Under the pieces are notes generated by a model. The model worked only from the letters and a program-made list of their open reading frames with translations. It was not told where the DNA came from and ran no database searches. The position numbers were made by a program, and so were the translations under genes. Shown here in pieces: positions 17,502 through 25,206 of a DNA stretch of 64,000 nucleotides. How positions within the stretch are numbered: position 1 is the first letter of the stretch; the number at the start of each line of letters is the position of its first letter. Source of the DNA: Sphingomonas sp. 28-66-16 (GTDB taxonomy: Bacteria > Pseudomonadota > Alphaproteobacteria > Sphingomonadales > Sphingomonadaceae); NCBI GenBank assembly GCA_002281485.1, contig NCGF01000006.1:62001-126000 (forward strand), written 5' to 3'.

Positions 17502-18371
17502 TCATGCCGCCGCCAATTCCCGCTCGCCGTGCGGCAGCACTGCCGCCGCATAGTCGCTCTCGGCGCGCGCGATCAGTGTGCGGTCGTCATTATTCCACGG
17601 GTGAAATCCGGGCAGGAAAAAAGAGAACCAAGCGCCCATCACCTTGCGGCCCATGCCCGGGTTGCCGAACACATACCAGGCGAGCCTGGCCCAGACGACC
17701 GGCCCGGTCAGCCCGTCTTGCCGGAGCAGTTCGAGCATGCCGCGCCGCCGCCCGTCGAAGAATTTCCACGTCGTCAGCAGCATCACGATCGCCTTGACCC
17801 GCCAGCGTTTGAAGCGCGGCCAATTGCGGGTGGCGTGGAGCCAGGTATCGTAAGCGACGCCCTTGTGCTCGATCTCCTCGGCGGCATGCCAGCGCCACAG
17901 GGCCGCCGGCTGCGCCTCGCCGCCCGCCAGATGCGCCGGCGTCGCGATCAGTTCATGCGCGATGATCGCGGTGAAATGTTCGAGCGCCATCGTCGCGGCG
18001 AGATTGGCGATCATCGGCCGCCCCTTGGTCAGCGCCAGCGCCGCGTCGATGTGCTGTTCCAGCAGCGTCACGTCATAGCCCTGATCGGTGACATGCCGGT
18101 TGAACGCGACATGCTCGCGGGTGTGCATCACTTCCTGCTTGATGAAGGCGTTGATCTCGCGCTCCAGCTTGGGCGGCGTACCTTCGCGAAACGCGCGGAC
18201 GCTGTCGATGAAATAGCCCTCGCCCTTGGGAAAGGTCACCGACAAGGCGTTGAAGAAGGCCGTCGCATAGGGATCATTGTTGAGCCACCAGCGCCCCATT
18301 TTCTGGCCGCGCCCAAAGCGAATGTCGCGCGGCGTGATCGTCAGATCGGCGGGAGTAGTTGCTTTCGCCAA
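17502..18371 (-). CDS. Predicted metal-dependent hydrolase (COG3687 type)
   Basis: I place the start at TTG 18371 because GGAGG (18377-18381 on the complement) lies 5 nt upstream. The longer frame to 18428 runs through the operator repeats. The 289-residue protein is helical and rich in His/Glu pairs: FIKQEVMHTREHVAFNRH, MALEHFTAIIAHEL and RWHAAEEIEHKGVAYDTW. These give the EH...EE.EH ferritin-like di-metal pattern of this family. The biochemical reaction is not established for the family. It is divergent from a TetR gene across a 68-bp gap with two operator-like repeats, so it is probably the regulator's target. Confidence 0.8.
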   Translation of the reverse strand: MAKATTPADLTITPRDIRFGRGQKMGRWWLNNDPYATAFFNALSVTFPKGEGYFIDSVRAFREGTPPKLEREINAFIKQEVMHTREHVAFNRHVTDQGYDVTLLEQHIDAALALTKGRPMIANLAATMALEHFTAIIAHELIATPAHLAGGEAQPAALWRWHAAEEIEHKGVAYDTWLHATRNWPRFKRWRVKAIVMLLTTWKFFDGRRRGMLELLRQDGLTGPVVWARLAWYVFGNPGMGRKVMGAWFSFFLPGFHPWNNDDRTLIARAESDYAAAVLPHGERELAAA

Positions 18372-18404
18372 GAAAACCTCCGAACAGTTGAGTCGGCCAT
18401 GATG

Positions 18405-18449
18405 ACTTACACTCCTGTCAATAGGCATTACTTACACTCGTGTCAATAG
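18405..18449. promoter_or_regulatory. Pair of direct repeats, likely TetR operators
   Basis: Two 20-bp repeats (18405-18424 and 18430-18449) differ at one base (ACTTACACTC then C or G then TGTCAATAG) and are 25 bp apart. Each contains an ACACnnGTGT-like dyad, perfect in the second copy. They fill the gap between the hydrolase and TetR genes, and the second covers the proposed TetR start codon. This fits autorepression. Confidence 0.65.
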
Positions 18450-19027
18450 CTCGCCGCCGCCTCTCCCCTGAAGAATCCCGTGACAATGCCCTTGATGCGG
18501 CGCGCGCGCTGCTGCTCGAATTCGGTCCGCAGGCGGTAACGCTCAAGGCCGTCGCGGCGCGCATCGGTCGCACCCATGCCAATCTCCTCCATCATTTCGG
18601 CTCGGCCGCCGGGCTGCAGCGCGCGTTGATATCGAGCATGGCCGATGGCATCGTCGGCAAGATCGCCGATGCGGTGGTGCGCGCCCGAACGACCGATCAC
18701 AACCCGCGCGAAGTGGTCGACCTGACCTTCGACGCGTTCGGGAAGGAAGGGGCCGGCGCGCTGGCCAGCTGGATGATCCTGTCGGGCAATCACGACGCCC
18801 TCGATCCGATCCTGGAGGCGATCCATCGCCTGGTCGATCAGCTTGCCGAGGATGATGACGGTTTCGCCGGATCGATCCATGAACAGACGCTGTCGCTGGT
18901 GCTGATGGCGCTGGGAGACGCGCTGCTGGGCGGGCCGATGGCCAAGGCGCTGGGTCTGCCGCGCAGCGCAGCCCGCGAACTGGCGACGCAGCAACTGGCA
19001 GCCGGGCATACGCCGACAACCGATTGA
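18440..19027 (+). CDS. TetR-family transcriptional regulator
   Basis: The 195-residue protein has an N-terminal TetR helix-turn-helix: DNALDAARALLLEFGPQAVTLKAVAARIGRTHANLLHHFGS, cited in two parts as the recognition region near residues 15-60. The ligand-binding half is degenerate, as usual. The only reasonable start is GTG 18440, with no ribosome site, so translation may be leaderless. That GTG lies inside the second operator-like repeat. It is divergent from the metal-dependent hydrolase and probably represses both genes. The ligand is unknown. Confidence 0.82.
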   Translation: MSIARRRLSPEESRDNALDAARALLLEFGPQAVTLKAVAARIGRTHANLLHHFGSAAGLQRALISSMADGIVGKIADAVVRARTTDHNPREVVDLTFDAFGKEGAGALASWMILSGNHDALDPILEAIHRLVDQLAEDDDGFAGSIHEQTLSLVLMALGDALLGGPMAKALGLPRSAARELATQQLAAGHTPTTD

Positions 19028-19073
19028 CGTGGCGTGATCAGGAACAAATCGCTGCGGCGACGGTATATTAGGC

Positions 19074-19438
19074 ATGACTGATCCCACCCGTTCCGAGCTC
19101 GATGCGTCCCCGGCGCCGCGATCGACGGCCGCTCTCTTCGGGCACCCGCTGCACGCCATGCTGGTCCCGTTCCCGATCGCGTTCTCGGCGAACAAGGCAG
19201 CTGGGATCGCTATACGCTGAACGGCTAAAAGGTCGTGTTCGTGCCCTTTTCGGGCGGCAAGCCGAGCGGCAAGGCGCAGGATTTCCTTACCGGTTTCCTC
19301 ACCGGCAATGGCGAGACGCATGGTCGCCCTGTCGGAGTCGCCGTCGATGGGCGCAGTGCGCTGCTCGTCGCAGACGATGCCGGCAACACATTGTGGCGCG
19401 TGACCGCAAAGTCAGCGGTGCGAACCGCACAGCGCTGA
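19074..19438 (+). pseudogene. Chimeric remnant: DUF2231 5' end fused to sorbosone dehydrogenase 3' end
   Basis: From ATG 19074 the frame reads MTDPTRSELDA..., then GHPLHAMLVPFPIAF, the N-terminus of DUF2231 membrane proteins, and loses homology near 19190. From ~19190, in another frame, the sequence reads SWDRYTLNG, stop (TAA 19226), [35 protein letters not shown] and [16 protein letters not shown]. This is the C-terminus of PQQ-type L-sorbosone/glucose dehydrogenase-like proteins, where Tyr normally occupies the stop position. The two gene types are neighbours in many proteobacteria. A deletion has joined the start of one to the end of the other, with an added nonsense change. No functional product is expected. 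Confidence 0.75.
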
Positions 19439-19558
19439 TTGCCGAGGCAGCAGCCTCGACAGGCGCGTCGGCGCCGGACGTCAATGAATTGTTGCTCGGA
19501 ACATAGAGAGCCGTTGCTGACGACTGGATAAAATGCGGCATTGCGCTAGAGAACGGCG

Positions 19559-20602
19559 ATGCATTTTCTCGATCAAGCCAAGATTTTCGTCCGTTCGGGC
19601 GCCGGTGGCCCCGGCGCGGTCGCGTTTCGCCGTGAAAAATTCATCGAATATGGCGGCCCCAATGGCGGCAATGGCGGCAAGGGCGGCGACATCATCTTCG
19701 AAGCCGTTGCCGGCCTCAATACCCTGATCGATTTTCGCTACACCCAGCATTTCCGCGCCCCGCGCGGCAAGGGCGGCGCCGGGCAGAACCGCACCGGCGC
19801 GGGCGGCGAGGACCTGATCATCCGCGTGCCCGTCGGCACCCAGGTGCTGAGCGAGGACAAGGAGCATGTGCTGGCCGACTTCACCGTGCCCGGCCAGCGC
19901 ACCGTCTTCATGCGCGGGGGCGATGGCGGGCGCGGCAATGCCAGCTATAAAACCTCCACCAACCGCACCCCGCGCCAGCACGGCACCGGCTGGCCAGGCG
20001 ACGAGGGATGGGTGTGGCTGCGGCTGAAGCTGCTCGCCGATGCCGGACTCGTCGGCCTGCCGAATGCGGGCAAATCGACCTTCATCAACGCGACGACCAA
20101 CGCCAATGCCAAGGTCGGCGATTACCCCTTCACCACCACGCGCCCACAGCTCGGCGTGGTCAGCCACCGCAACCGCGAATTCGTGCTGGCCGACATCCCC
20201 GGCCTGATCGAGGGTGCGGCGGATGGCGCGGGGATCGGCGATCGCTTCCTCGGCCATATCGAGCGCTGCAAGGTGCTGCTCCACCTTGTGGATGCAACCG
20301 AGGATAACCCTGTGGAAAACTACCGGATCGTTCGTGGAGAACTCGAAGCCTATGGCGCGGACCTGATCGACAAGCCCGAGGTGATTGGCCTGAACAAGAT
20401 CGACGCCCTGCCCGCCGCCGAGCTCAAGAAGCTGGCGACCAAATTGAAGCGCGCGAGCAAGGCCGAGGTGATGCTGCTGTCCGGCGCCGGCGGCGAAGGC
20501 ATCGAGGCGGTGCTCGACCGGCTGGTCGAGGCGATCGGCCCGCTGGAGGCGGCACCCGCCGAGGGCGACAGTGAAGAGGCAGCGGAATGGTCACCGATCT
20601 GA
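19559..20602 (+). CDS. obgE: GTPase ObgE/CgtA
   Basis: The 347-residue product has the Gly-rich Obg fold first ([38 protein letters not shown]). The G domain follows with P-loop GLPNAGKST, switch [11 protein letters not shown] and NKID specificity motif (GLNKIDAL). Obg is an essential GTPase for 50S assembly and stress/cell-cycle control. It is downstream of rplU-rpmA as usual, but here separated by the GNAT, hydrolase/TetR and pseudogene segment. The 3' end overlaps the next gene by 16 nt. Confidence 0.97.
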   Translation: MHFLDQAKIFVRSGAGGPGAVAFRREKFIEYGGPNGGNGGKGGDIIFEAVAGLNTLIDFRYTQHFRAPRGKGGAGQNRTGAGGEDLIIRVPVGTQVLSEDKEHVLADFTVPGQRTVFMRGGDGGRGNASYKTSTNRTPRQHGTGWPGDEGWVWLRLKLLADAGLVGLPNAGKSTFINATTNANAKVGDYPFTTTRPQLGVVSHRNREFVLADIPGLIEGAADGAGIGDRFLGHIERCKVLLHLVDATEDNPVENYRIVRGELEAYGADLIDKPEVIGLNKIDALPAAELKKLATKLKRASKAEVMLLSGAGGEGIEAVLDRLVEAIGPLEAAPAEGDSEEAAEWSPI

Positions 20603-21009
20603 CGATGCCGCACGGCCTTCCGCTGACACTCAAGCTGATCGACGGCAGCATGCTGCTCTATTGGGGCATTGCGGCGCTTGGGTGCTTTGGCCTGCTGCAT
20701 TTGCCAAAGGAAGCCATGTATGCGGGCTATGGCACCCCGCACGTTGATGCGTGGAACTGGTCGTTCGCGCCAATCGACCTTGCCTTTGCGCTGACTGGCC
20801 TGCTCGCCGTTCGGATGGCGCGTCAGGGCGACCCGCGCTGGCGACCCTATGCGCTCATATCACTAGCGCTTACCTTTTGCGCGGGGCTGATGGCGGTTTC
20901 CTATTGGGCGCTGACGAGTGATTTCGACCCGGCGTGGTGGGGGCCCAATCTAGCGCTGGTCGGCGCGGCCTTGTGGTGGACGCCGCGACTGATCGGTTCA
21001 CACGGCTGA
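20587..21009 (+). CDS. Small four-helix membrane protein, YvaD/DUF5360-like
   Basis: The 140-residue protein has four hydrophobic segments ([68 protein letters not shown]). The layout and the [16 protein letters not shown] motif resemble the YvaD/DUF5360 family, whose function is unknown. It overlaps obgE by 16 nt and proB by 1 nt (TGATG), so it is translated as part of the obgE-proB operon. The family call is tentative. Confidence 0.7.
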   Translation: MVTDLTMPHGLPLTLKLIDGSMLLYWGIAALGCFGLLHLPKEAMYAGYGTPHVDAWNWSFAPIDLAFALTGLLAVRMARQGDPRWRPYALISLALTFCAGLMAVSYWALTSDFDPAWWGPNLALVGAALWWTPRLIGSHG

Positions 21010-22124
21010 TGGATTTTTCCCCGGCGAATTGCCCGCGGCTGATCGTCAAGGTCGGCTCGTCGTTGCTCGTCACACCGGATGGGCAGGTTCGGCGCGATTG
21101 GCTGGCCACTTTGGCCGCCGATATCGCCGCGCGGGTTCAGGCGGGTCAGCAGATCGCGGTGGTGTCGTCGGGCGCGATCGCGCTCGGCGCGCGGCGTCTC
21201 AAGCTCGCCAAAGGAGGCCGCGCCAGCCTCGAGGATGCGCAGGCCGCCGCCGCGACCGGGCAGATTGCGCTCAGCCAGATCTGGGCCGAACTGCTCGGCG
21301 CCGAAGGGCTCACCGCCGCGCAGATGCTGGTGACGCTCGACGATCTCGAGGATCGGCGGCGCTATCTCAATGCCTCGGCGACGCTCAACCGATTGCTGAC
21401 GCTCGGCGTCGTTCCGGTGATCAACGAGAATGACAGCGTCGCCACCGAGGAAATACGCTTCGGCGACAACGACCGGCTCGCCGCGCGCGTCGCCCAGGCC
21501 GCCGGCGCCCAGGGCGTGGTGCTGCTGTCCGATGTCGACGGCCTCCATGCCGCCAACCCGCTCACCCATCCCGAAGCGCCGCTGATCGAGCGGGTCGAGC
21601 GGATCGACGCCGCGATCGACGCGATGGCGAACGGCGCCTCGTCATCGGGGATGGGATCGGGGGGGATGGCATCGAAGATCGCCGCCGCGCGGATAGCCAC
21701 CGGGGCGGGCGTCGCCCTCGCCATCGCCTCGGGCCGAGTCGATCACCCGCTGGCGCGCCTCGCCGACAGTGGGCGCGGCACGCTGTTCGTTCCCGAACGC
21801 ACCGCCAATGCGCGCAAGGCGTGGCTTGCCGGCGGGCTGACCGCGCGCGGCCAGATCGCGATCGATGCCGGCGCCGCGCGGGCGCTGGCGGATGGCAAGA
21901 GCCTGCTCGCCGCCGGCGCCCTCAGTGTCACCGGGCGATTTCGGCGCGGCGATCTCGTCGCGATCCTGGGCCCCGACGGGGGCGTCGTGGCGCGTGGGCT
22001 GAGCGAATATGATGCCGATGATGCGGCTCGTTTGTGCGGCACGCGCAGCGAGGATCACGCCGCGATCCTCGGCTATGCGCCGCGTTCGGCGCTGGTCCAT
22101 CGCAATCAGATGGCGCTGCTGTGA
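21009..22124 (+). CDS. proB: Glutamate 5-kinase
   Basis: The start at ATG 21009 overlaps the previous stop. An in-frame ATG at 20934 lies inside the upstream gene. The 371-residue protein shows an amino-acid kinase domain (RLIVKVGSSLLV, VVSSGAIALGARRL, PVINENDSVATEEIRFGDND, LLSDVDGLH, GGMASKIAAARIA) and a C-terminal PUA domain from ~residue 275. It phosphorylates glutamate in the first step of proline synthesis and is normally feedback-inhibited by proline. It overlaps the next gene by 4 nt (GTGA). Confidence 0.97.
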   Translation: MDFSPANCPRLIVKVGSSLLVTPDGQVRRDWLATLAADIAARVQAGQQIAVVSSGAIALGARRLKLAKGGRASLEDAQAAAATGQIALSQIWAELLGAEGLTAAQMLVTLDDLEDRRRYLNASATLNRLLTLGVVPVINENDSVATEEIRFGDNDRLAARVAQAAGAQGVVLLSDVDGLHAANPLTHPEAPLIERVERIDAAIDAMANGASSSGMGSGGMASKIAAARIATGAGVALAIASGRVDHPLARLADSGRGTLFVPERTANARKAWLAGGLTARGQIAIDAGAARALADGKSLLAAGALSVTGRFRRGDLVAILGPDGGVVARGLSEYDADDAARLCGTRSEDHAAILGYAPRSALVHRNQMALL

Positions 22125-23029
22125 TCGTCGCGCTGACCGGCGGCACCGGTTTTGTCGGCAGGCGCCTGATCGCGCTCGCGGTCGAGGCCGGCCACGAGGT
22201 CCGCGCGCTCACCCGTCGCCGCCAGGCTGCAGAGCCCGGCGTCAGTTGGATCGAAGGGGCGCTCGACAACCCCGCGGCACTGGCGACGCTGGTCGATGGG
22301 GCCGACGCCGTCATCCATGTCGCCGGCGTCGTCAGGGCGCCCGACCGCGCCGGCTTTACCGTGGGCAATATCGACGGGACGCGGGCGATCGTCGCCGCCG
22401 CGCTCGGCGCCGGCGTCGACCGCTTCGTCCATGTCTCTTCGCTCGCCGCGCGCGCGCCCGCGCTGTCGGACTATGGCTGGTCGAAGGCCGAATCCGAACA
22501 GCTCGTCTGCAGCGCGGCATTGCCCTCGGCGGTGATCGTCCGCCCGCCCGCCGTCTACGGCCCCGGCGATCTCGAGATGCTCGACACCTTCCGCGTCGCG
22601 CGCTGGGGCGTCGCCTTCACCCCGCCGGCAGGCCGGATGGCGGTGATCCATGTCGATGATCTCGCCCGGCTGCTCCTCGCCCTCGCGGCCGACGCCGCTT
22701 ACGGCGGCGTGCTCGAGCCCGATGACGGCACCCCCGGCGGCTGGAGCCATGCCGATTTCCTTGGCCATGCGATCGGCAAGGCCGTCGGCAAGCGAGTCAC
22801 GCCGATCGCCCTGCCCCGTCCGCTGTTGTCGCTCGCGGCGCGGATCGACGGCGCGCTGCGCGGGGCCGATGCGCGGCTGACGCCGGACCGCGTCGGTTAT
22901 ATGTGCCACCCCGACTGGACGGTCGATCCCTTGCGGCGCCCGGATCCGGCGCTGTGGCAGCCGCAGATTCCCACCCGCGACGGTCTGGCCGAGACCGTCG
23001 CCTGGTATCGGGCGCAAGAGCTGCTCTGA
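22121..23029 (+). CDS. NAD-dependent epimerase/dehydratase, CerR-like
   Basis: The start is GTG 22121, overlapping the proB stop. The 302-residue SDR protein begins with the dinucleotide motif TGGTGFVGRRL, followed by VIHVAGVVRAPDR and a YGWSKAESE active site (YxxxK). It belongs to the NDUFA9-like extended/atypical SDRs. Family knowledge: in Caulobacter an enzyme of this type (CC_1164, CerR) adjacent to acp and spt is needed for ceramide synthesis and acts on the 3-keto group. Its position beside the acp-spt pair here supports the same role. A generic oxidoreductase is the alternative. Confidence 0.75.
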   Translation: MIVALTGGTGFVGRRLIALAVEAGHEVRALTRRRQAAEPGVSWIEGALDNPAALATLVDGADAVIHVAGVVRAPDRAGFTVGNIDGTRAIVAAALGAGVDRFVHVSSLAARAPALSDYGWSKAESEQLVCSAALPSAVIVRPPAVYGPGDLEMLDTFRVARWGVAFTPPAGRMAVIHVDDLARLLLALAADAAYGGVLEPDDGTPGGWSHADFLGHAIGKAVGKRVTPIALPRPLLSLAARIDGALRGADARLTPDRVGYMCHPDWTVDPLRRPDPALWQPQIPTRDGLAETVAWYRAQELL

Positions 23030-23038
23030 GCGGCGCCG

Positions 23039-23551
23039 CTATCGAATATGCTGGCCGACGAACGCCAGCGCCGACACGATCAACCCGGTCAGGAACACCT
23101 TGTAGGCGAGCTCCAGCCGGCGATATTTCTTGCGCTGAAGCACCTGACCGTTGCCGTACAGATCGACCGCCATCGCCCGCAGCATCGTCTCCTCATCGGC
23201 CATCGTTTCGATCATCCGATCGACGAAATCATCCTGCGACAGCTGGGTGAAAGAGCCGAAGAACAGCAGGTTGAGCGGGACACCCGCCGGCATCCGCGTC
23301 TTCGGTATGATGGCGAGCACCGTCATCACCGCGCTGCCGAACGCGAACAGGCCAAGGATCAGCAGTGGCAGCGGCGGTGTCCCCGAACGGCCCTGATTGA
23401 TCATGATCGTGAAGGTGACGAAGCTCGCCCCCATCAGGATACTCGCTTTCTGATCCGCCATCTGGCTCAGCTGGACGTGGATCATCTCGGTGGTGCGCAC
23501 CATATGGATGGCATTGGGCGCGAAGCGGCGCGGGGTCTCGGCGGTTTCCAT
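23039..23551 (-). CDS. DUF5706/Pycsar effector-like two-helix membrane protein
   Basis: I use ATG 23551 (METAETPRR); the frame extends to a TTG at 23587. The 170-residue protein has QLSQMADQKASILMGASFVTF with a first membrane helix, a second helix (LLILGLFAFGSAVMTVLAII), then a cytoplasmic helical part and a C-terminal hydrophobic segment (KVFLTGLIVSALAFVG). The ADQKASI(L)xGA signature is that of DUF5706, which includes the membrane effectors of Pycsar anti-phage systems. No cyclase gene is adjacent. It converges on the CerR-like gene (9-bp gap) and is divergent from acp, so a housekeeping role in the sphingolipid locus is possible. Confidence 0.7.
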   Translation of the reverse strand: METAETPRRFAPNAIHMVRTTEMIHVQLSQMADQKASILMGASFVTFTIMINQGRSGTPPLPLLILGLFAFGSAVMTVLAIIPKTRMPAGVPLNLLFFGSFTQLSQDDFVDRMIETMADEETMLRAMAVDLYGNGQVLQRKKYRRLELAYKVFLTGLIVSALAFVGQHIR

Positions 23552-23640
23552 CTGGTCAAGGTGACACGGCGGTCGCGCGATTGCCAATTATTCGCCGCAT
23601 TCGCTAGGCAAGGCCGCATCGACCCCGCTAAGGACATTCG

Positions 23641-23883
23641 ATGAGCGATCGCGCCACCATTTCGTCAACGATCACCGATCTGATCGAGCCCTTCAACAAA
23701 AAGGGCGTCGCGCTCACCGAGGCGACCAGCTTCCAGACCGATCTGGAATGGGACAGTCTGACCGTGATGGACTTCGTCGCGAACATCGAAGACGAGTTCG
23801 ACATCATCATCACGATGAACATGCAGGCCGAGATCGAGACCGTCGGCCAGCTGATCGATGCCGTCGTCAAGTTGAAGGGCTGA
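23641..23883 (+). CDS. Acyl carrier protein of the sphingolipid locus
   Basis: This 80-residue acidic four-helix ACP has Ser39 in LEWDSLTVMDF, the phosphopantetheine site (DSL). It is distinct from the fatty-acid AcpP, which has a longer, more acidic sequence. It lies 4 bp upstream of serine palmitoyltransferase. In Caulobacter and other alphaproteobacteria a dedicated ACP (AcpR) next to spt supplies the acyl thioester used for sphingoid base formation. Co-transcription with spt is nearly certain. Confidence 0.92.
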   Translation: MSDRATISSTITDLIEPFNKKGVALTEATSFQTDLEWDSLTVMDFVANIEDEFDIIITMNMQAEIETVGQLIDAVVKLKG

Positions 23884-23887
23884 TCGC

Positions 23888-25156
23888 ATGACCGAAGCCG
23901 CCGCCACCGCGCATGCCTTGCCGATCGAAGCCGAGACGGTCGCCCCCGAACATGATCTGTTCAGCAAGTTCGATCCGCTGATCGCCGAGCGCCAGGCGCT
24001 GGTCGACAGCGGCGTGCGCGATCCCTTCGCGATCGTGATGGACGCAGTGAAATCGCCGACCGTCGCGATGATCAAGGGCAGGGAAACGATCCTCGTCGGC
24101 ACCTATAATTATATGGGGATGACCTTCGATCCCGATGTCATCCAGGCGGGCAAGGATGCGCTCGATCAGTTCGGCTCGGGCACCAACGGCAGCCGCATGC
24201 TCAACGGCACGTTCCGCGATCATATCGCCGCCGAAGACGCGCTCAAGGAATTTTACGGCGCCTCGTCAGCAATGGTGTTTTCGACCGGTTATCAGGCCAA
24301 TCTCGGGATCATCTCGACGCTCGCCGGCAAGGGCGAATACATCATCCTCGACGCCGACAGCCATGCCTCGATCTATGATGGCTGCGCGCTGGGCAACGCC
24401 GAAATCGTCCGCTTCCGCCACAATTCGGTCGATGATCTTGACAAGCGGCTCGGCCGCCTGCCCGCAGAGGCCGGCAAGCTCGTCGTGCTCGAAGGCGTCT
24501 ATTCGATGCTCGGCGACATCGCGCCCCTGAAGGAAATGGTCGCGGTCGCCCGGCGCCACGGCGCGATGGTGCTGGTCGACGAAGCCCATTCCATGGGGTT
24601 TTTCGGCACGCATGGCCGCGGCGTCTATGAGGATCAGGGGCTCGATCTCGGCGCCGACGTCGATTTCGTGATCGGCACCTTTTCCAAATCGGTCGGCACC
24701 GTCGGCGGCTTCTGCGTCTCCAACCATCCCAAGTTCGAAGCGATGCGGATGGTCTGCCGCCCCTATATCTTCACGGCCTCGCTGCCACCCTCGGTGGTGG
24801 CGACAGCGGAGACTTCGATCCGCAAGCTGATGCACGCGCACAACAAGCGCCAGCATCTGTGGGAGAATGCGCGCGCGCTGCATGACGGCCTGCGCGCGAT
24901 GGGTTTCAAGCTCGGCACCGAAACCCCGCAATCGGCGATCGTCGCGGTGATCCTCGAGGATCAGGCGCAGGCGATCATGATGTGGCAGGCGCTGCTCGAA
25001 GGTGGCATCTATGTGAACATGGCGCGCCCGCCGGCGACGCCTGCCGGCACGTTCCTGCTGCGCTGCTCGCTGTGCGCCGAACATAGCGCCGATCAGGTGG
25101 CCGCGATCCTGGCGATGTTCGAACTGGCAGGCCGTGCTGTGGCTGCGATCGACTAA
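23888..25156 (+). CDS. spt: Serine palmitoyltransferase
   Basis: The 422-residue PLP enzyme belongs to the alpha-oxoamine synthase family. Key parts are YNYMGMTFDPDV, FGSGTNGSRMLNGT, LVDEAHSMGFFG and GTFSKSVGTVGGF, with the PLP lysine at residue 267. It condenses serine with an acyl thioester to 3-ketosphinganine. The serine-specific families (KBL, BioF, HemA) share the fold, but the NGSRMLNGTFRDH and SMGFFGTHGRG motifs and the adjacent ACP match bacterial SPT. This is the committed enzyme for the glycosphingolipids that sphingomonads use instead of LPS. It is followed 50 bp later by a histidine kinase. Confidence 0.95.
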   Translation: MTEAAATAHALPIEAETVAPEHDLFSKFDPLIAERQALVDSGVRDPFAIVMDAVKSPTVAMIKGRETILVGTYNYMGMTFDPDVIQAGKDALDQFGSGTNGSRMLNGTFRDHIAAEDALKEFYGASSAMVFSTGYQANLGIISTLAGKGEYIILDADSHASIYDGCALGNAEIVRFRHNSVDDLDKRLGRLPAEAGKLVVLEGVYSMLGDIAPLKEMVAVARRHGAMVLVDEAHSMGFFGTHGRGVYEDQGLDLGADVDFVIGTFSKSVGTVGGFCVSNHPKFEAMRMVCRPYIFTASLPPSVVATAETSIRKLMHAHNKRQHLWENARALHDGLRAMGFKLGTETPQSAIVAVILEDQAQAIMMWQALLEGGIYVNMARPPATPAGTFLLRCSLCAEHSADQVAAILAMFELAGRAVAAID

Positions 25157-25206
25157 CGCCCCCTTTCGCTTCCCCCGCTTGTCCGCAGCGACTAGGGTCG
25201 CCCGGC

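Noticed and set aside
19041-19066. GGAAC with GTA at 17 nt before the chimeric pseudogene
   Set aside because: The -10 element is GTA, not GTT, and it ends only ~8 nt before the ATG. At best it is a decayed promoter.
23039-25156. Possible Pycsar anti-phage system around the DUF5706 protein
   Set aside because: No uridylate or cytidylate cyclase gene is adjacent. The neighbours are lipid genes.
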